Made by a program: the position numbers and the translations under genes. From contig CAMQWP010000011.1 of the NCBI GenBank assembly GCA_947038565.1, forward strand, positions 1 to 58,345: DNA of 58,345 nucleotides. Direction: 5' to 3'. This DNA comes from an uncultured Clostridia bacterium (GTDB taxonomy: Bacteria > Bacillota > Clostridia > Christensenellales > UBA3700). Under the pieces are notes generated by a model that was not told the origin of the DNA, did not search any database, and worked only from the letters and a program-made list of their open reading frames with translations. This document shows, one piece after another, positions 17,556 through 27,583 of the stretch. Position 1 is the first letter of the stretch; the number at the start of each line of letters is the position of its first letter.

Positions 17556-20114
17556 CTACTGACCATATATTCCTATCTCCTTAATTTGTGCGTTGTTAAA
17601 TCTTTCGATCTTTAAATATCGCGTTCTAACATGCACATCTACAATGTTCCAAAAATTGTAATCCTTTAAGTTGCTAGATAGAATTTCGACATATCCACCC
17701 GACGCAGTTTGAGCATGGATTTTAAACAGCCCGTCACTTGCACCATCATAAAACCCTATGTGTCTAATGTCATAATAATTCCCTAAATCAACAATAACAC
17801 TTGTTGGAAACAATTCGTCATTGCCATAAAGCCCTGGTGGACTAGTTTTAAAAATAACACTTCCATCAGCAGTTTTAGCAAGATTTGTCGATGGCGTTTT
17901 TGGTACAAAATTCTGCTCATCAAACATCTTTCTAGTGTTCTCAACTATATGCTCTCTGCCGATAATATTTTTAATATCTAGTTTTGTTTGATCGGATTTG
18001 ATACTTACTTGTTCCGTTTTGTGAGTGGTAATAAATACTACTCTTCCGCTAGTGTTGACTGTCACTTTACCGTCAGATATTGCAAGGTTACTGCTACTAC
18101 CATACTCCAGACCATATTCCATGGTTGTCATGCAAGCTGACTTCATATCCCCGATATCAAGAGTATATGGTATGCTTTTATACATCGGATTACTTGCGGT
18201 CAATTTTTCTGGTCGCCACACGGCATAGGATATTTTATTCTTATCTTTTTTCGACACGAACCTAAAAACATAAGTATCGCCCTTTTCAATCACCTTATCA
18301 AAATACATATCTTCAAGCGTATTTTTCATGGTGGATACATAATGCCACGCTGATTTTGTTCGCCACTCACCTTTCTTTGTAACCAGTCCATAATGTGAAT
18401 ACACTCCGCCATCAGTATCTCTCAGCATAAACATGATCGACCTATTAATTCCTGATTCCAATCCTAGCAAATAAGTTCTTACTAGTGCATTCGCTTGATT
18501 TTCAAGAAACATTGGTTCGAATTTATCAGCCTCATTTATTCCCTCTACCGACGGAGTAAATTCGGAAACTATCACTTCCACTCCGGGTATGTTTATGTTT
18601 ACCCAATCAGTTATCTCTTTTAGCAGTTCTTGATAAATAGTATTCTCTGGGTCAAACTGATCGTCGTATACGTGCAAATTGATCACATCGACCGCAAAAA
18701 CGCCGTCATCTCTATTGTTCTCGAACCAATACGCCATCAATTTTATGTACTCAAACATAGACTTATCCACTAGTCCGCCCATAACAAGTTTTGCGTTCGG
18801 ATCCGCATTTCGCACGCCGTAATCACTGCCTAGTCTACTTTCATGCCCGTCGAAGTCCGCACTGCACATCGCCGCGAATTCATAAGCGGAAAAATAACTT
18901 TGCATATGCTCCCAATCCTTATTCGGCTCGTTGAAGTTCTCATAATACGTAATGTACCCTAGCCCCGATGTCGGGATTTGGTTCTCGCCCAGCGTAAGTC
19001 TGCTACTGTCTACGTGTGTTTTTCCATAACGTGCAGCATAGTTAAACATAATACTGCTATGCTCTTTGTATGACATAGGATCTTCAGCATTAGCACCTAT
19101 CGCTATAGGCTTTTCATTGCCTGTAAAGCCTGGAATATCGCCTGATATGTATTTCGTTGTGCCTTGAATGCACGCTATCGTGTCGATGTTGTTTTCATAC
19201 AACTCTTTATAATATTCATCAAAATCCCAGCCCGATGTATTTGCAGGGCTGAAATAGCTCGCTCCATCTTTGTAAGAAAAAGACAGATTGTGAAACTCTC
19301 TTATAGTTCCCGCTACACTACTTACTTGAATAGGATCATCAATAAACGCATTGACGCCTATGCTCTTGTCAACAGTCGCTTTATTATAATTTCCGGGTGA
19401 TTTTAGTTTCGAGCCTACGACAGGCTTGCTCTTGTCGGGCACACCATAAAAGCCCATCTCCGCCGCACCACTAGTGCTGTAGTTTCCTGATATCCTGATA
19501 TATCTTGTTGATTGCGGTGTCTTTTTATCTATCCTATTCCAATTGTTGTACAAGTTAAGTTCAACATTAAAATAATCATGAAATGCGAACGGCTCTCCAT
19601 ACTCAAAATTTAACATAACCGCACCATTAACATCATAAATGAAAGTGTTAGTTATCGTATAGTACGCTCCCAAATCGACAATTGCTGATATAGGCCCGTA
19701 CGCATCATTTATCATCTGCCAACTGTTTTTGTTCTTGCTGTGTTTTTTAGGAGTAGTCTCAGGGACATATTTATCAAACAAGAACTGCTCATTGATTAAA
19801 ACATCTGCCTTAAACAAGTTCGGGAAATAATCATCATAAGAAGGGTCATTCGGCAATTCGCTAGTACCGTCTTCATACTCTATAGGTGTCGGACTGCAAT
19901 CATGCAATTTACTTACGTTCTCATCACTTATACTCTTAACTTCAATCAGTGACGGCACCGCGTTTTCCTCAGCAAGAATATAGTTAAGATTGCATAGCAA
20001 TACTATTACCAACGCTACGCTGTATATAATTAATATCCCGAATAGGATTTTTATCATTTTGTTTATTTTAACATTACTCATTGTTTTCTTATCCTTTGTG
20101 CGTATAGGTTTCAT
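17556..20114 (-). CDS. Membrane-anchored glycoside hydrolase with flanking discoidin-like domains
   Basis: This protein of about 852 residues has one N-terminal membrane helix (about 20-42) and no cleavage motif that I can see. Two discoidin (F5/8-type) beta modules flank the core, one near 95-225 and one near 720-850; both contain AIVDLG/VIVDLG, Y-I/L-R-I/K-I-S/E and end in GFYG/GIYG. The middle looks like a clan-A TIM barrel. E396 in FNEP would be the acid/base and E518 in VIVSEF the nucleophile. The substrate is unknown, so no GH family number is given. A second ATG at 20081 follows AAAGGA, but that stretch also resembles coding sequence at the start of the neighbouring LRR gene, so the first ATG is kept. 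The gene lies 42 bp after the LRR gene. Confidence 0.78.
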   Translation of the reverse strand: MKPIRTKDKKTMSNVKINKMIKILFGILIIYSVALVIVLLCNLNYILAEENAVPSLIEVKSISDENVSKLHDCSPTPIEYEDGTSELPNDPSYDDYFPNLFKADVLINEQFLFDKYVPETTPKKHSKNKNSWQMINDAYGPISAIVDLGAYYTITNTFIYDVNGAVMLNFEYGEPFAFHDYFNVELNLYNNWNRIDKKTPQSTRYIRISGNYSTSGAAEMGFYGVPDKSKPVVGSKLKSPGNYNKATVDKSIGVNAFIDDPIQVSSVAGTIREFHNLSFSYKDGASYFSPANTSGWDFDEYYKELYENNIDTIACIQGTTKYISGDIPGFTGNEKPIAIGANAEDPMSYKEHSSIMFNYAARYGKTHVDSSRLTLGENQIPTSGLGYITYYENFNEPNKDWEHMQSYFSAYEFAAMCSADFDGHESRLGSDYGVRNADPNAKLVMGGLVDKSMFEYIKLMAYWFENNRDDGVFAVDVINLHVYDDQFDPENTIYQELLKEITDWVNINIPGVEVIVSEFTPSVEGINEADKFEPMFLENQANALVRTYLLGLESGINRSIMFMLRDTDGGVYSHYGLVTKKGEWRTKSAWHYVSTMKNTLEDMYFDKVIEKGDTYVFRFVSKKDKNKISYAVWRPEKLTASNPMYKSIPYTLDIGDMKSACMTTMEYGLEYGSSSNLAISDGKVTVNTSGRVVFITTHKTEQVSIKSDQTKLDIKNIIGREHIVENTRKMFDEQNFVPKTPSTNLAKTADGSVIFKTSPPGLYGNDELFPTSVIVDLGNYYDIRHIGFYDGASDGLFKIHAQTASGGYVEILSSNLKDYNFWNIVDVHVRTRYLKIERFNNAQIKEIGIYGQ

Positions 20115-20156
20115 GAGATCTTAGTTCAGCTACTTCAGCCAATTATAATTATCATG

Positions 20157-21686
20157 CTACTGACCTACATACTGTATGATATTATCAAAGAAATATCTTA
20201 GCATATAATCACTTTTATACTCTTGCATATTATGCTCTACATATATCTTTGTTTTCTTCTCGAAAACTTCTTCTCCAAAACTCGGTTTCAAGTCGCACTT
20301 AATCACAACTTTTTCGAGTCTACTATTACCTTTTAATGCACCACTGCCTATGCTTGTTACTCCTATAGGTATGACAAGCTGTGTTAGCTCACTGCAGTAA
20401 CTAAATGCATTAGCACCTATAGTATTAAGTGATATTGGCAACTCAAAGCCTTTTATCTTTATGCAATTTACAAACGCTTTCGCGTGTATTTCCTTAAGCT
20501 CGCTTGAAAAACTAATTTTCGTCATGTTTTTACAACCCGCAAATGCATTCTCGCCAATTACCGCTACTTTAGAGTTTGTCATATTGACTTCAGTTATCTT
20601 AAGGTTATTAAAAAACGCTCCACTTGCAATATACTTTATATCACTTGCTATGTTTACTATACTTGGAGTAGTTGTGTGCATTGCATGTACTACTCTGTCA
20701 TTTACTATTAGCAATCCATTTTCATTACGTATAATCTTATTAAGCATCTCCACTTCAATAGTGAGAACTCTTGTTTGCTTAAAGGCGTTATTGCCTATGC
20801 TTGTAAGCATTTCGCCGATTTTATAACTCTTGAGTGCAGAACAATTTTCAAATGCAGATTCGCCTATTATTAAAACTTCTTTCATAACCGCGATGTCTTC
20901 AAGGCTTGTGCAATAGAAAAATGCATAATCATCAATCTCTCCAATGCTACTATTTTTCGCACCAGTAACACGTATCAGCTTGTCACACATTGAGAATGCT
21001 TGCTCGCCTATGTGCTTTAAGTTATCATTTATTTCAACGCTTGTAATGTGCGAAAGTCCTTTAAAACTGCCATAGCCTATCTTTACTACTTGCATATCAT
21101 TTATAGTATCAGGGACAATGACCGCCGATTCACTTCCAATATATTTAATTATCATTACTTCAATTTTATCTATCAAATATACATACTCTTCATTTGAATA
21201 TATCTTATCATCGAAAATTGTTTGATAGTCTTTAGAAACATAATGCACAACAATATTAAAGTAACTTTTGCTGTTAGAGTTCTCTGCTGTAAATTCCTCG
21301 GCACTTTTAATTGTTTTAAACTCAAACACATAAAGCGATTGATCGCCAAACATCAATACTTCTAGTGACTGACTTGCGAACTCAAACGCTAATTGATTTT
21401 CTAGCACCGCTTGCTCTGATGCTTTAACATTATGTAATTGGATTTTCGCAATACTTAGTTTTTCTTCAAATGGCAAAACGAACTCGCTAGCAGTTATATG
21501 CTTTTCACCGCCATCACCGCCGTCACCGCCGTCACCGCCACCATCACCGCCACCATTATCAATAATTTTATCAGGCAACAACACAACAACAGTAGTGATC
21601 ACAGCTGAAAGAACAAGCAAGAGTGCAAACACCACGCTGATTATTAATGCTATTGTTTTCTTATCTTTTATTTTTAATTTAGTCAA
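20157..21686 (-). CDS. BspA-type leucine-rich-repeat membrane protein
   Basis: This 509-residue exported protein appears to use TTG as its start codon at 21686, preceded by AAAGGAGAATAGCA. An N-terminal helix (about 12-35) anchors or exports it. A Gly/Asp linker encoded by short GGT/GAT-type repeats (about 21505-21560) follows. From about residue 190 come LRR_5 units of the type IGxxAFxxCxxLxxIxI, in roughly ten imperfect copies. Such proteins bind host or polymer ligands outside the cell. It shares an N-terminal KxKDKKT motif with the downstream glycosidase and is probably co-transcribed with it. The ligand is unknown. Confidence 0.85.
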   Translation of the reverse strand: MTKLKIKDKKTIALIISVVFALLLVLSAVITTVVVLLPDKIIDNGGGDGGGDGGDGGDGGEKHITASEFVLPFEEKLSIAKIQLHNVKASEQAVLENQLAFEFASQSLEVLMFGDQSLYVFEFKTIKSAEEFTAENSNSKSYFNIVVHYVSKDYQTIFDDKIYSNEEYVYLIDKIEVMIIKYIGSESAVIVPDTINDMQVVKIGYGSFKGLSHITSVEINDNLKHIGEQAFSMCDKLIRVTGAKNSSIGEIDDYAFFYCTSLEDIAVMKEVLIIGESAFENCSALKSYKIGEMLTSIGNNAFKQTRVLTIEVEMLNKIIRNENGLLIVNDRVVHAMHTTTPSIVNIASDIKYIASGAFFNNLKITEVNMTNSKVAVIGENAFAGCKNMTKISFSSELKEIHAKAFVNCIKIKGFELPISLNTIGANAFSYCSELTQLVIPIGVTSIGSGALKGNSRLEKVVIKCDLKPSFGEEVFEKKTKIYVEHNMQEYKSDYMLRYFFDNIIQYVGQ

Positions 21687-21793
21687 TGCTATTCTCCTTT
21701 AAGGCGTATGCAATAATTGCATATTTTTTGCATATTTATAACAGTTACGTTTTAACATTATATCACGATATTAATAAAATCGCAACTTAACAT

Positions 21794-21845
21794 AAAAAAA
21801 AGATCGATTAGCTTAGCTTTATCAGCCCTAACTAATCGGTCTTTT
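21794..21845. repeat. Dispersed hairpin repeat, copy 3
   Basis: This copy lies between the metallophosphoesterase and LRR genes and ends the LacI-headed transcript. Its stem reads GATCGATTAG/CTAATCGGTC: a C-G pair of copy 2 has become T-A by changes on both arms. This compensatory change shows that the structure, not just the sequence, is kept. Confidence 0.78.
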
Positions 21846-22021
21846 GTCTTTTTTATTCACTTTCATAGCATTTTATTTATATTGTATCTACTGTTCTATT
21901 AAAAACACTTCTCTTTATATTATATGCTGTCTTTGCGACTAGACAATATAGTAATTTGTCAAGCAAATTAATCTAATTCCTAATTAATTAGCAAGTTTAA
22001 CTTGAATAAATTGCTAATATA

Positions 22022-23134
22022 TTAATTCAATTCTGACATGTTTTTATGCTCTACGCTTACTGTTCCATCAGCATTAATATATATCATAGTACCGCCTTGC
22101 ATATCTTTATTATGATAACTAGAAACGCCTAGCTTCATGCCGTAAGTAACTTGTTGAGCACCCACCATTATAGATGCATTATTTACATGGTCATGCCCTA
22201 CAAAACTATGTGTAGTATTTGTAACTAACCCCGAGTCCATGATTCCTGAATTGTGACTAGAACTAAATACTGGCTCTCTAAATTCACCAAATAATATTCC
22301 AGGTACTTCGTCTGCTTTCAAAATTGGTGCTTTGCCTTCGCCTTTATATTCAGGATGATATTTCTTCATAAGCTCATTGTAATATGTCTTTACTTCAACA
22401 GGAGGAATATGATAAAATGCCATAGATTTCACGTCCTGTCCGTAAATTAGCTCTGATTGTTCGTGCATATACTCAAAATATGCGATTTGATCATATCCTA
22501 TATAGTCATACGCTGATGTTTTTGCATCAATTTGTATATTTCTATTAGAGTCAATCAATTGCATTGAATATACTAATTCATCACCATTAACTATATTAAC
22601 AACGTGGTTACCATACCCTTTAATATTGCTTGGACCTGCCTCATATAGACAATATTCTGAATCCAAATTTACTACGATTTCACTCAAATATGCACGATCT
22701 GATCGTCCTTCAGCGTCATGATTTCCCCATGTTAATGTCCATGGAATCTTGAATGAATCAATGTGTTTAACTAATCTTTTTAATGACTTATCATTAAATA
22801 CACCTTGAACATTGTCACCAGTAAGGATAATCAAATGTGGCTTTTGTGACTCAATAAGTTTTGTTATATCGGCAAATGCGATATCTGTTTTTTCACCCGG
22901 CGAATCAATCTGCACATCAGTTAATTGCAAAACTCGCATAGCTGAATTATCACTAGGCATATCAACTTCTATAAAATCAGTTCTCTCTATTGTATCATAC
23001 GGAGACCAAATTTGATATCTATCCGCACCATTTCTAGGTAATAGTAATGGTAGCAAGATGCTAAGCAATACTGTTACAGTCAATAATATAGATGCCACTA
23101 TAATGGCTATTGTTCTATTTTTTATATTTCTCAT
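22022..23134 (-). CDS. Membrane-anchored calcineurin-like metallophosphoesterase
   Basis: This 370-residue protein has an N-terminal membrane helix (about 8-32) followed by a binuclear-metal phosphoesterase domain. The motif order is QLTDVQID, LTGDN, WGNHD and FVGHDHVN, and a metal His lies in FYHIPPVE; this is the order seen in purple-acid-phosphatase-like enzymes. AAAGGAGAAATT precedes the ATG. It follows the beta-helix gene by 13 bp, so it belongs to the LacI-headed operon. Its substrate is unknown. A role in releasing phosphate from glycans or nucleotides outside the membrane is plausible. Confidence 0.88.
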   Translation of the reverse strand: MRNIKNRTIAIIVASILLTVTVLLSILLPLLLPRNGADRYQIWSPYDTIERTDFIEVDMPSDNSAMRVLQLTDVQIDSPGEKTDIAFADITKLIESQKPHLIILTGDNVQGVFNDKSLKRLVKHIDSFKIPWTLTWGNHDAEGRSDRAYLSEIVVNLDSEYCLYEAGPSNIKGYGNHVVNIVNGDELVYSMQLIDSNRNIQIDAKTSAYDYIGYDQIAYFEYMHEQSELIYGQDVKSMAFYHIPPVEVKTYYNELMKKYHPEYKGEGKAPILKADEVPGILFGEFREPVFSSSHNSGIMDSGLVTNTTHSFVGHDHVNNASIMVGAQQVTYGMKLGVSSYHNKDMQGGTMIYINADGTVSVEHKNMSELN

Positions 23135-23147
23135 AATTTCTCCTTTA

Positions 23148-25379
23148 TTAATATCTACCTATTTTACTAAAAGGGATTTGCTCATATTCTGGTGCATCCT
23201 CTAGACCTTTTCCGTCACTTACAATGGTATAATCGCCTCCATCATAATCTTTGAACATTGACTTGTATTTACTTAATTTGTATGTACCATTATTTTCAAT
23301 CGTACTATACTTTTTAACAGATTTCTCTATTTGACCAATACTTGCTTTTGCAGAGAATATAAGATTATCACTTACTACTCCTCCTGATGGATTTACTGCA
23401 AAATTTATATCATCTTGGTTGTCAAAGTCTGCGTGCATCTTGAACATCTCTGGATACGCTTGCTCCCAAATCGAATTACCATGCGGTATCTCGTCTAGTA
23501 GCTTATAATGCCTACCATTAGGAGAGTCTACATTCTCTTTATACCAGCCCTTTTTATGCAATCCCTCATATCCTCTATCATCATAGTAAACACCCTTTTC
23601 AGCACTGATGATTAAGTTTTCCTTGACGCTATTATCCTTACCACCGCCGATTAAAAATCCAAAACTAGGTATATTTACTAGCAAGTTACCGTATGCAGTT
23701 TGACCTGCTAGCATATCATCAAAGTATATTCCGTTTGGCTTAAATTCGCCTGAGCCTATGTTGTATATTGCGTTATACCTTATTACATTGCCATAGAAAG
23801 AAACGCTACGCCCTGCATATATAGCCCCCGCATCACTAGATAGCTTTACTACATCATGAATATCATTATACTCGATTAAATGATTATTTCCTTCATAGAA
23901 TATTGCCATGTGCGGTGCAAAAGCAATCTCATTGTGGCTAGCTGTATTGCCCACTCCTTTTAGCGAAATACCTGCTCGGTATGTTTTATAAATCTCGCCA
24001 TAATCATGGACATAATTGTTATCAGCGACATTTCCCGCGCCCCTTAGTGAAGTACTATCTCCACCATCAAGAGTAATTCCACCTTCACCGATCTTCTTTA
24101 TCTCACATTCGCTGACTTTATTGTTATAACCCTTGATTGAAATGCCTTCTCCTGCAGTATTTTTGATAATGCAATTAAGAACGCTATTATTATCGCCTAC
24201 TATGTTTATCGCATTTGCTCTACAATCAGTAATAGTAAGACCTCTTAATGTGATATTACTTGCATTTTCCATATCAATCACGCTATCAGTTGCAAGCGAC
24301 ATGCTAATACTAGCACCCTCAAATCCATCAGACGCATACAAATATAGCTTGCCCGTAGTCCTATCTAAATACCACTCGCCATCAGTATCAAGCTCTTCAA
24401 AAACATTATAGAAATAATACTTAGCGTCGTTTTTCCAACCGTAAGTGCTCGCATACTTTGTCACAACCGTTCCCGCTTCAGGATTTATACTTGTAACAGG
24501 GGTAGACGCATCCGCCCAGTCCCAATAAAAGAATCCAAATACCCACGCTTCAGTCGGATTTTTCCAGCCTGCCATTCTCTTTTTAGTTTCTTTATCTACT
24601 TCAAATGTTCCACCGCGTGGATTTCTTCTAGTTTCCCAGTCGGTTAAGTTCTCGCCATGCTCCCTTGTCTGACCTGCGTCGATTACTTTTGATACTTTAG
24701 CATAATCTTTATTTGGATATCTTGCGATATTCATTCTTTCACCGTTATCGAAAAGTTCGCACTGGTTATCACCAGTAGTATCTCCGTCATACTTGCTAGC
24801 ATTGTGAAAACCACCTACCGCGTATAGTTTCCCCCAGTCTTCAGCCTTCAATCCGTATGTAGTTAGATCCACCACTTTAACATTGTTTTTAGCCTCTCCG
24901 CTAAGCCTTGCCTTATCGGCTTCGTTCACGCTAGTAAAGTCACTAGTATTTAGATTAATACCACCGCTTATTACTACCTCACCATCACCATACGCACAGT
25001 ACTCGACCGCACAAACGCCCACCTTACTATCAAGCTCGTTAAACGCTAGTGAATTTGTATAGTATGTTCCCGCAAGAATGCTTACAGTTATTTTTCCATT
25101 TGAAAACTTACCGTTTTCTATCATCAATCGTACTTCGCTTTGTGCACGCTCTATTGTCGCAAACGGACTAGCTTTTGATAATCCGTCGTTTTTTTCATCG
25201 TTACCTTTAGTAGATACATAAATATCACCTTCATGTATTCCATAATCTTTGATAGTGTACTTTGACAAATTAGTAGGAGCGGGGGCTTTTTCTGGAGCCT
25301 TGCTACAGCCAATTAGGCTAACCGCACTTGTTAGCGACATAGCACAGATTAGTGCTATTATTAGTATTTTCTTTTTCAT
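23148..25379 (-). CDS. Right-handed parallel beta-helix lipoprotein
   Basis: This 743-residue lipoprotein has its start set at 25379 (MKKKILIIAL) because GAGGTGATT precedes it; a GTG six bases upstream overlaps that site. The lipobox SLIGC puts the lipidated cysteine at residue 25. After a short linker, IYVSTKGND and SPFATIERAQ begin the beta-helix N-cap. PbH1-type coils fill roughly 330-600 (INIVGDNNS, GISIKGYNN and similar). This build occurs in surface polysaccharide lyases and in GH141-like glycosidases. No catalytic residues can be assigned by eye. It sits between the LacI regulator (34 bp) and the phosphoesterase (13 bp). Confidence 0.85.
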   Translation of the reverse strand: MKKKILIIALICAMSLTSAVSLIGCSKAPEKAPAPTNLSKYTIKDYGIHEGDIYVSTKGNDEKNDGLSKASPFATIERAQSEVRLMIENGKFSNGKITVSILAGTYYTNSLAFNELDSKVGVCAVEYCAYGDGEVVISGGINLNTSDFTSVNEADKARLSGEAKNNVKVVDLTTYGLKAEDWGKLYAVGGFHNASKYDGDTTGDNQCELFDNGERMNIARYPNKDYAKVSKVIDAGQTREHGENLTDWETRRNPRGGTFEVDKETKKRMAGWKNPTEAWVFGFFYWDWADASTPVTSINPEAGTVVTKYASTYGWKNDAKYYFYNVFEELDTDGEWYLDRTTGKLYLYASDGFEGASISMSLATDSVIDMENASNITLRGLTITDCRANAINIVGDNNSVLNCIIKNTAGEGISIKGYNNKVSECEIKKIGEGGITLDGGDSTSLRGAGNVADNNYVHDYGEIYKTYRAGISLKGVGNTASHNEIAFAPHMAIFYEGNNHLIEYNDIHDVVKLSSDAGAIYAGRSVSFYGNVIRYNAIYNIGSGEFKPNGIYFDDMLAGQTAYGNLLVNIPSFGFLIGGGKDNSVKENLIISAEKGVYYDDRGYEGLHKKGWYKENVDSPNGRHYKLLDEIPHGNSIWEQAYPEMFKMHADFDNQDDINFAVNPSGGVVSDNLIFSAKASIGQIEKSVKKYSTIENNGTYKLSKYKSMFKDYDGGDYTIVSDGKGLEDAPEYEQIPFSKIGRY

Positions 25380-25413
25380 AATCACCTCTAAAAAATGTCG
25401 TTTATTTTCATTA

Positions 25414-26427
25414 TTATAAGTTTTGTTTTATTTTGATTGCGATATCAGTATAGATATCTTTACCGAACACTACGCCATTAAACAAGTTATCATAGACACA
25501 CTTCACTGCAATGTATCCCTGATCATAAGGCTGCTGAACTATTGTTGCTAGTATCTTATCTTGATTAAAACCTTCTAACACTTTTTGCGTCAAATCAAAT
25601 GAAACAATATGGATATTATAATCTATCTCGCTAGTCGCCTTGACTGCACCTTCTACTCCACCAGCAGTGGTGCACACAAACCTTATTTTACTATTAGCTG
25701 CCAATGATTCCTTTACTTTAGTATAAGATACCGCCTCATCATCATTATGCTCTATAATCTCAATATTGCCAATGTTTTTATTACCTTTACTCATCTCTAA
25801 AAGCCCTTTCACTCGCTGTTTATGCCCCATGACTTCCATTGATCCAGTAGTAAGTAAAATGTCGCATTTTTCATGAATAAGCATATTTGCAAGTCCGCCA
25901 ATAGTTCTACCACTTTTATTGTAATCACATCCCACATAACATAGTTTACCTTCAAATTCTATATCAGTATTCATTGCGATTATAGCAACACCGCTCTCAG
26001 TAAGATTTGCAAGTGCACATGATATTCGCTTATCGTTTATCGGTGTTATAATCAGCGAATCAAAATCAGTGCAATTTATTTTTGAAATAGCGGATAATTG
26101 ATCGTCAACATCAAACCCTTTCAATTCGAAAATTGTCGTACAGATCCCGAAGTTCTCAAAATCTTTTTCTGCCGTTTTAATGCCCTCGAATACTTCATTA
26201 AAATATGTATTACCAACACTATTTGTAATGACGGCAATTCTAATTTGTCTTTTTGATTTTGCTAGCGCTCTGCCTACATAATTCGGTTTATAATTATATT
26301 CCTCGACGACCTCTAGCACTTTCTTTTTCGTATCTACATTTATCTTAGGACTATTTCTAAGTGCTCTATCGACAGTCCCTCTTGATACTCCCGCTATCAC
26401 AGCAATTTCTTTTATAGTTATGCTCAT
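25414..26427 (-). CDS. LacI-family transcriptional regulator
   Basis: This 337-residue regulator has an N-terminal LacI headpiece: IKEIAVIAGVSRGTVDRALR with the hinge helix KPNYVGRALA at about residue 50. A periplasmic-binding-protein-like sugar domain follows. The start at 26427 (MSITIKEI) follows GGAGGAGAAATTT; a TTG 15 bases upstream lies within that ribosome site and is rejected. It is first in a likely operon with the beta-helix lipoprotein and the phosphoesterase. The promoter about 300 bp upstream carries a perfect palindromic operator, so autoregulation is likely. The inducer, presumably a sugar from the glycan target, is unknown. Confidence 0.92.
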   Translation of the reverse strand: MSITIKEIAVIAGVSRGTVDRALRNSPKINVDTKKKVLEVVEEYNYKPNYVGRALAKSKRQIRIAVITNSVGNTYFNEVFEGIKTAEKDFENFGICTTIFELKGFDVDDQLSAISKINCTDFDSLIITPINDKRISCALANLTESGVAIIAMNTDIEFEGKLCYVGCDYNKSGRTIGGLANMLIHEKCDILLTTGSMEVMGHKQRVKGLLEMSKGNKNIGNIEIIEHNDDEAVSYTKVKESLAANSKIRFVCTTAGGVEGAVKATSEIDYNIHIVSFDLTQKVLEGFNQDKILATIVQQPYDQGYIAVKCVYDNLFNGVVFGKDIYTDIAIKIKQNL

Positions 26428-26702
26428 AAATTTCTCCTCCAAAAGTAAATATTATTTAGGTAATTTTCAAATTAATCCATGCTACAGTCAATAATAATCG
26501 TCATTGTTATACTTTCAAGCGTAGTATTTATCTAATACATTAGCTCTTCGATAATTTATTTTGACACATTCGCAAACCTATCGAATAAAACTCGAGCTAT
26601 CATAGTAATAACACTGATAAATTTTCAATATTTATTTTTTTACGTACATATTTCACTAATTCCAGCGATAAATAAACGTTATATTTATTGCATATTTGCT
26701 AG

Positions 26703-26758
26703 TGTGCACGTGCACAATTACGTAAATTAATTATATCATATTTTATGCGTTTTGTCAA
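26703..26758 (-). promoter_or_regulatory. Consensus promoter with palindromic LacI-type operator
   Basis: On the minus strand, TTGACA (26753-26758) is separated by exactly 17 bp from TATAAT (26730-26735). The perfect 14-bp palindrome TGTGCACGTGCACA (26703-26716) falls at about +8 to +21 from the expected start, where a bound LacI repressor would block transcription. About 275 bp of leader then precede the lacI-type gene. Confidence 0.8.
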
Positions 26759-26812
26759 TGTGAAATACCCTGATCGTTTTTCATACTTTTGACAATAATC
26801 ATATATCAGCCG

Positions 26813-26855
26813 ACAAAAAAAAGCACCAAAACATTATGTTTTAGCACCTTTTATA
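26813..26855 (-). terminator. Terminator of the tandem ABC operon (hairpin family 2, copy 1)
   Basis: The stem AAGGTGCTAAAAC...GTTTTGGTGCTTTTTT (minus strand) lies 20 bp past the last ABC gene. The same hairpin with similar flanks (about 60 bp) recurs at 48341-48377. Confidence 0.85.
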
Positions 26856-26874
26856 TAGTTTATTTTATTTTTAA

Positions 26875-27561
26875 TTATACCTCATCAATATCGCTAAGCA
26901 ATCCGTCTTTTATATACACAGTCCTATCTAACTGGTCTGCGACATGCTTATCATGAGTAACGATAATGATAGTCTTGCCATTAGACTGCAAGTCCTTAAA
27001 TATTGCCATTATCTCACTAGCTGTCTTGCTGTCTAGTGCTGAAGTCGGCTCATCTGCGAGTATGATATCAGGATCATTTACGAGTGCCCTTGCAATAGCC
27101 ACACGTTGCTTTTGACCACCTGACATATCACGTACTTTTTTCTTTTCAAGCCCCTTTAATCCTACTTCTATTATGATACTATTTACTCTTTTTTTCACTT
27201 CCTTACCGACATATTTATTACTAAACAAAAGCGGTAATTTAATATTTGTATACACGCTGTCACTTTCAATAAGTCCAAACGATTGCAAAATAAATCCTAT
27301 AGTTTTGTTTCTAATTTTAGCAAGTTCGCTTGCACTTTTATCGCTGATATTTTCATCTTTAAGAGTATACGTTCCAGAAGTTGGAATATCTAAACACCCT
27401 AATATGTTAAGCAATGTAGATTTACCACTTCCCGACACGCCCATGATAGCAAGACTATCCGCCTTTTCCACAGTCAAATCAACGCCACTTAGTGCGTGAA
27501 CTTCATTGTCCTTTCCCTCATTATATTTCTTATGTAAGTCTCTTATTTCGATAATATTCAT
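26875..27561 (-). CDS. ABC exporter ATPase, MacB/LolD type, module 2
   Basis: This 228-residue ATPase has Walker A GVSGSGKST, a Q-loop around ILQSFG, the signature MSGGQ, Walker B IILADEP and the switch His in VTHD. It energises the two FtsX-type permeases encoded just upstream (22 bp to the nearer). GGAGGAGGAAT precedes the ATG. From 26900 to 27105 the DNA is identical to 29939-30144 in the other ATPase gene, while the upstream halves differ clearly. This indicates recent gene conversion or recombination. The cargo is unknown. Confidence 0.93.
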   Translation of the reverse strand: MNIIEIRDLHKKYNEGKDNEVHALSGVDLTVEKADSLAIMGVSGSGKSTLLNILGCLDIPTSGTYTLKDENISDKSASELAKIRNKTIGFILQSFGLIESDSVYTNIKLPLLFSNKYVGKEVKKRVNSIIIEVGLKGLEKKKVRDMSGGQKQRVAIARALVNDPDIILADEPTSALDSKTASEIMAIFKDLQSNGKTIIIVTHDKHVADQLDRTVYIKDGLLSDIDEV

Positions 27562-27583
27562 TATGATATTCCTCCTCCATATA

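Noticed and set aside
20081..20114. Internal ATG at 20081 as start of the glycosidase
   Set aside because: The AAAGGA before it corresponds to a coding stretch (KDKKT) that also occurs at the start of the neighbouring LRR protein, so it is likely coding rather than a ribosome site; not fully excluded.
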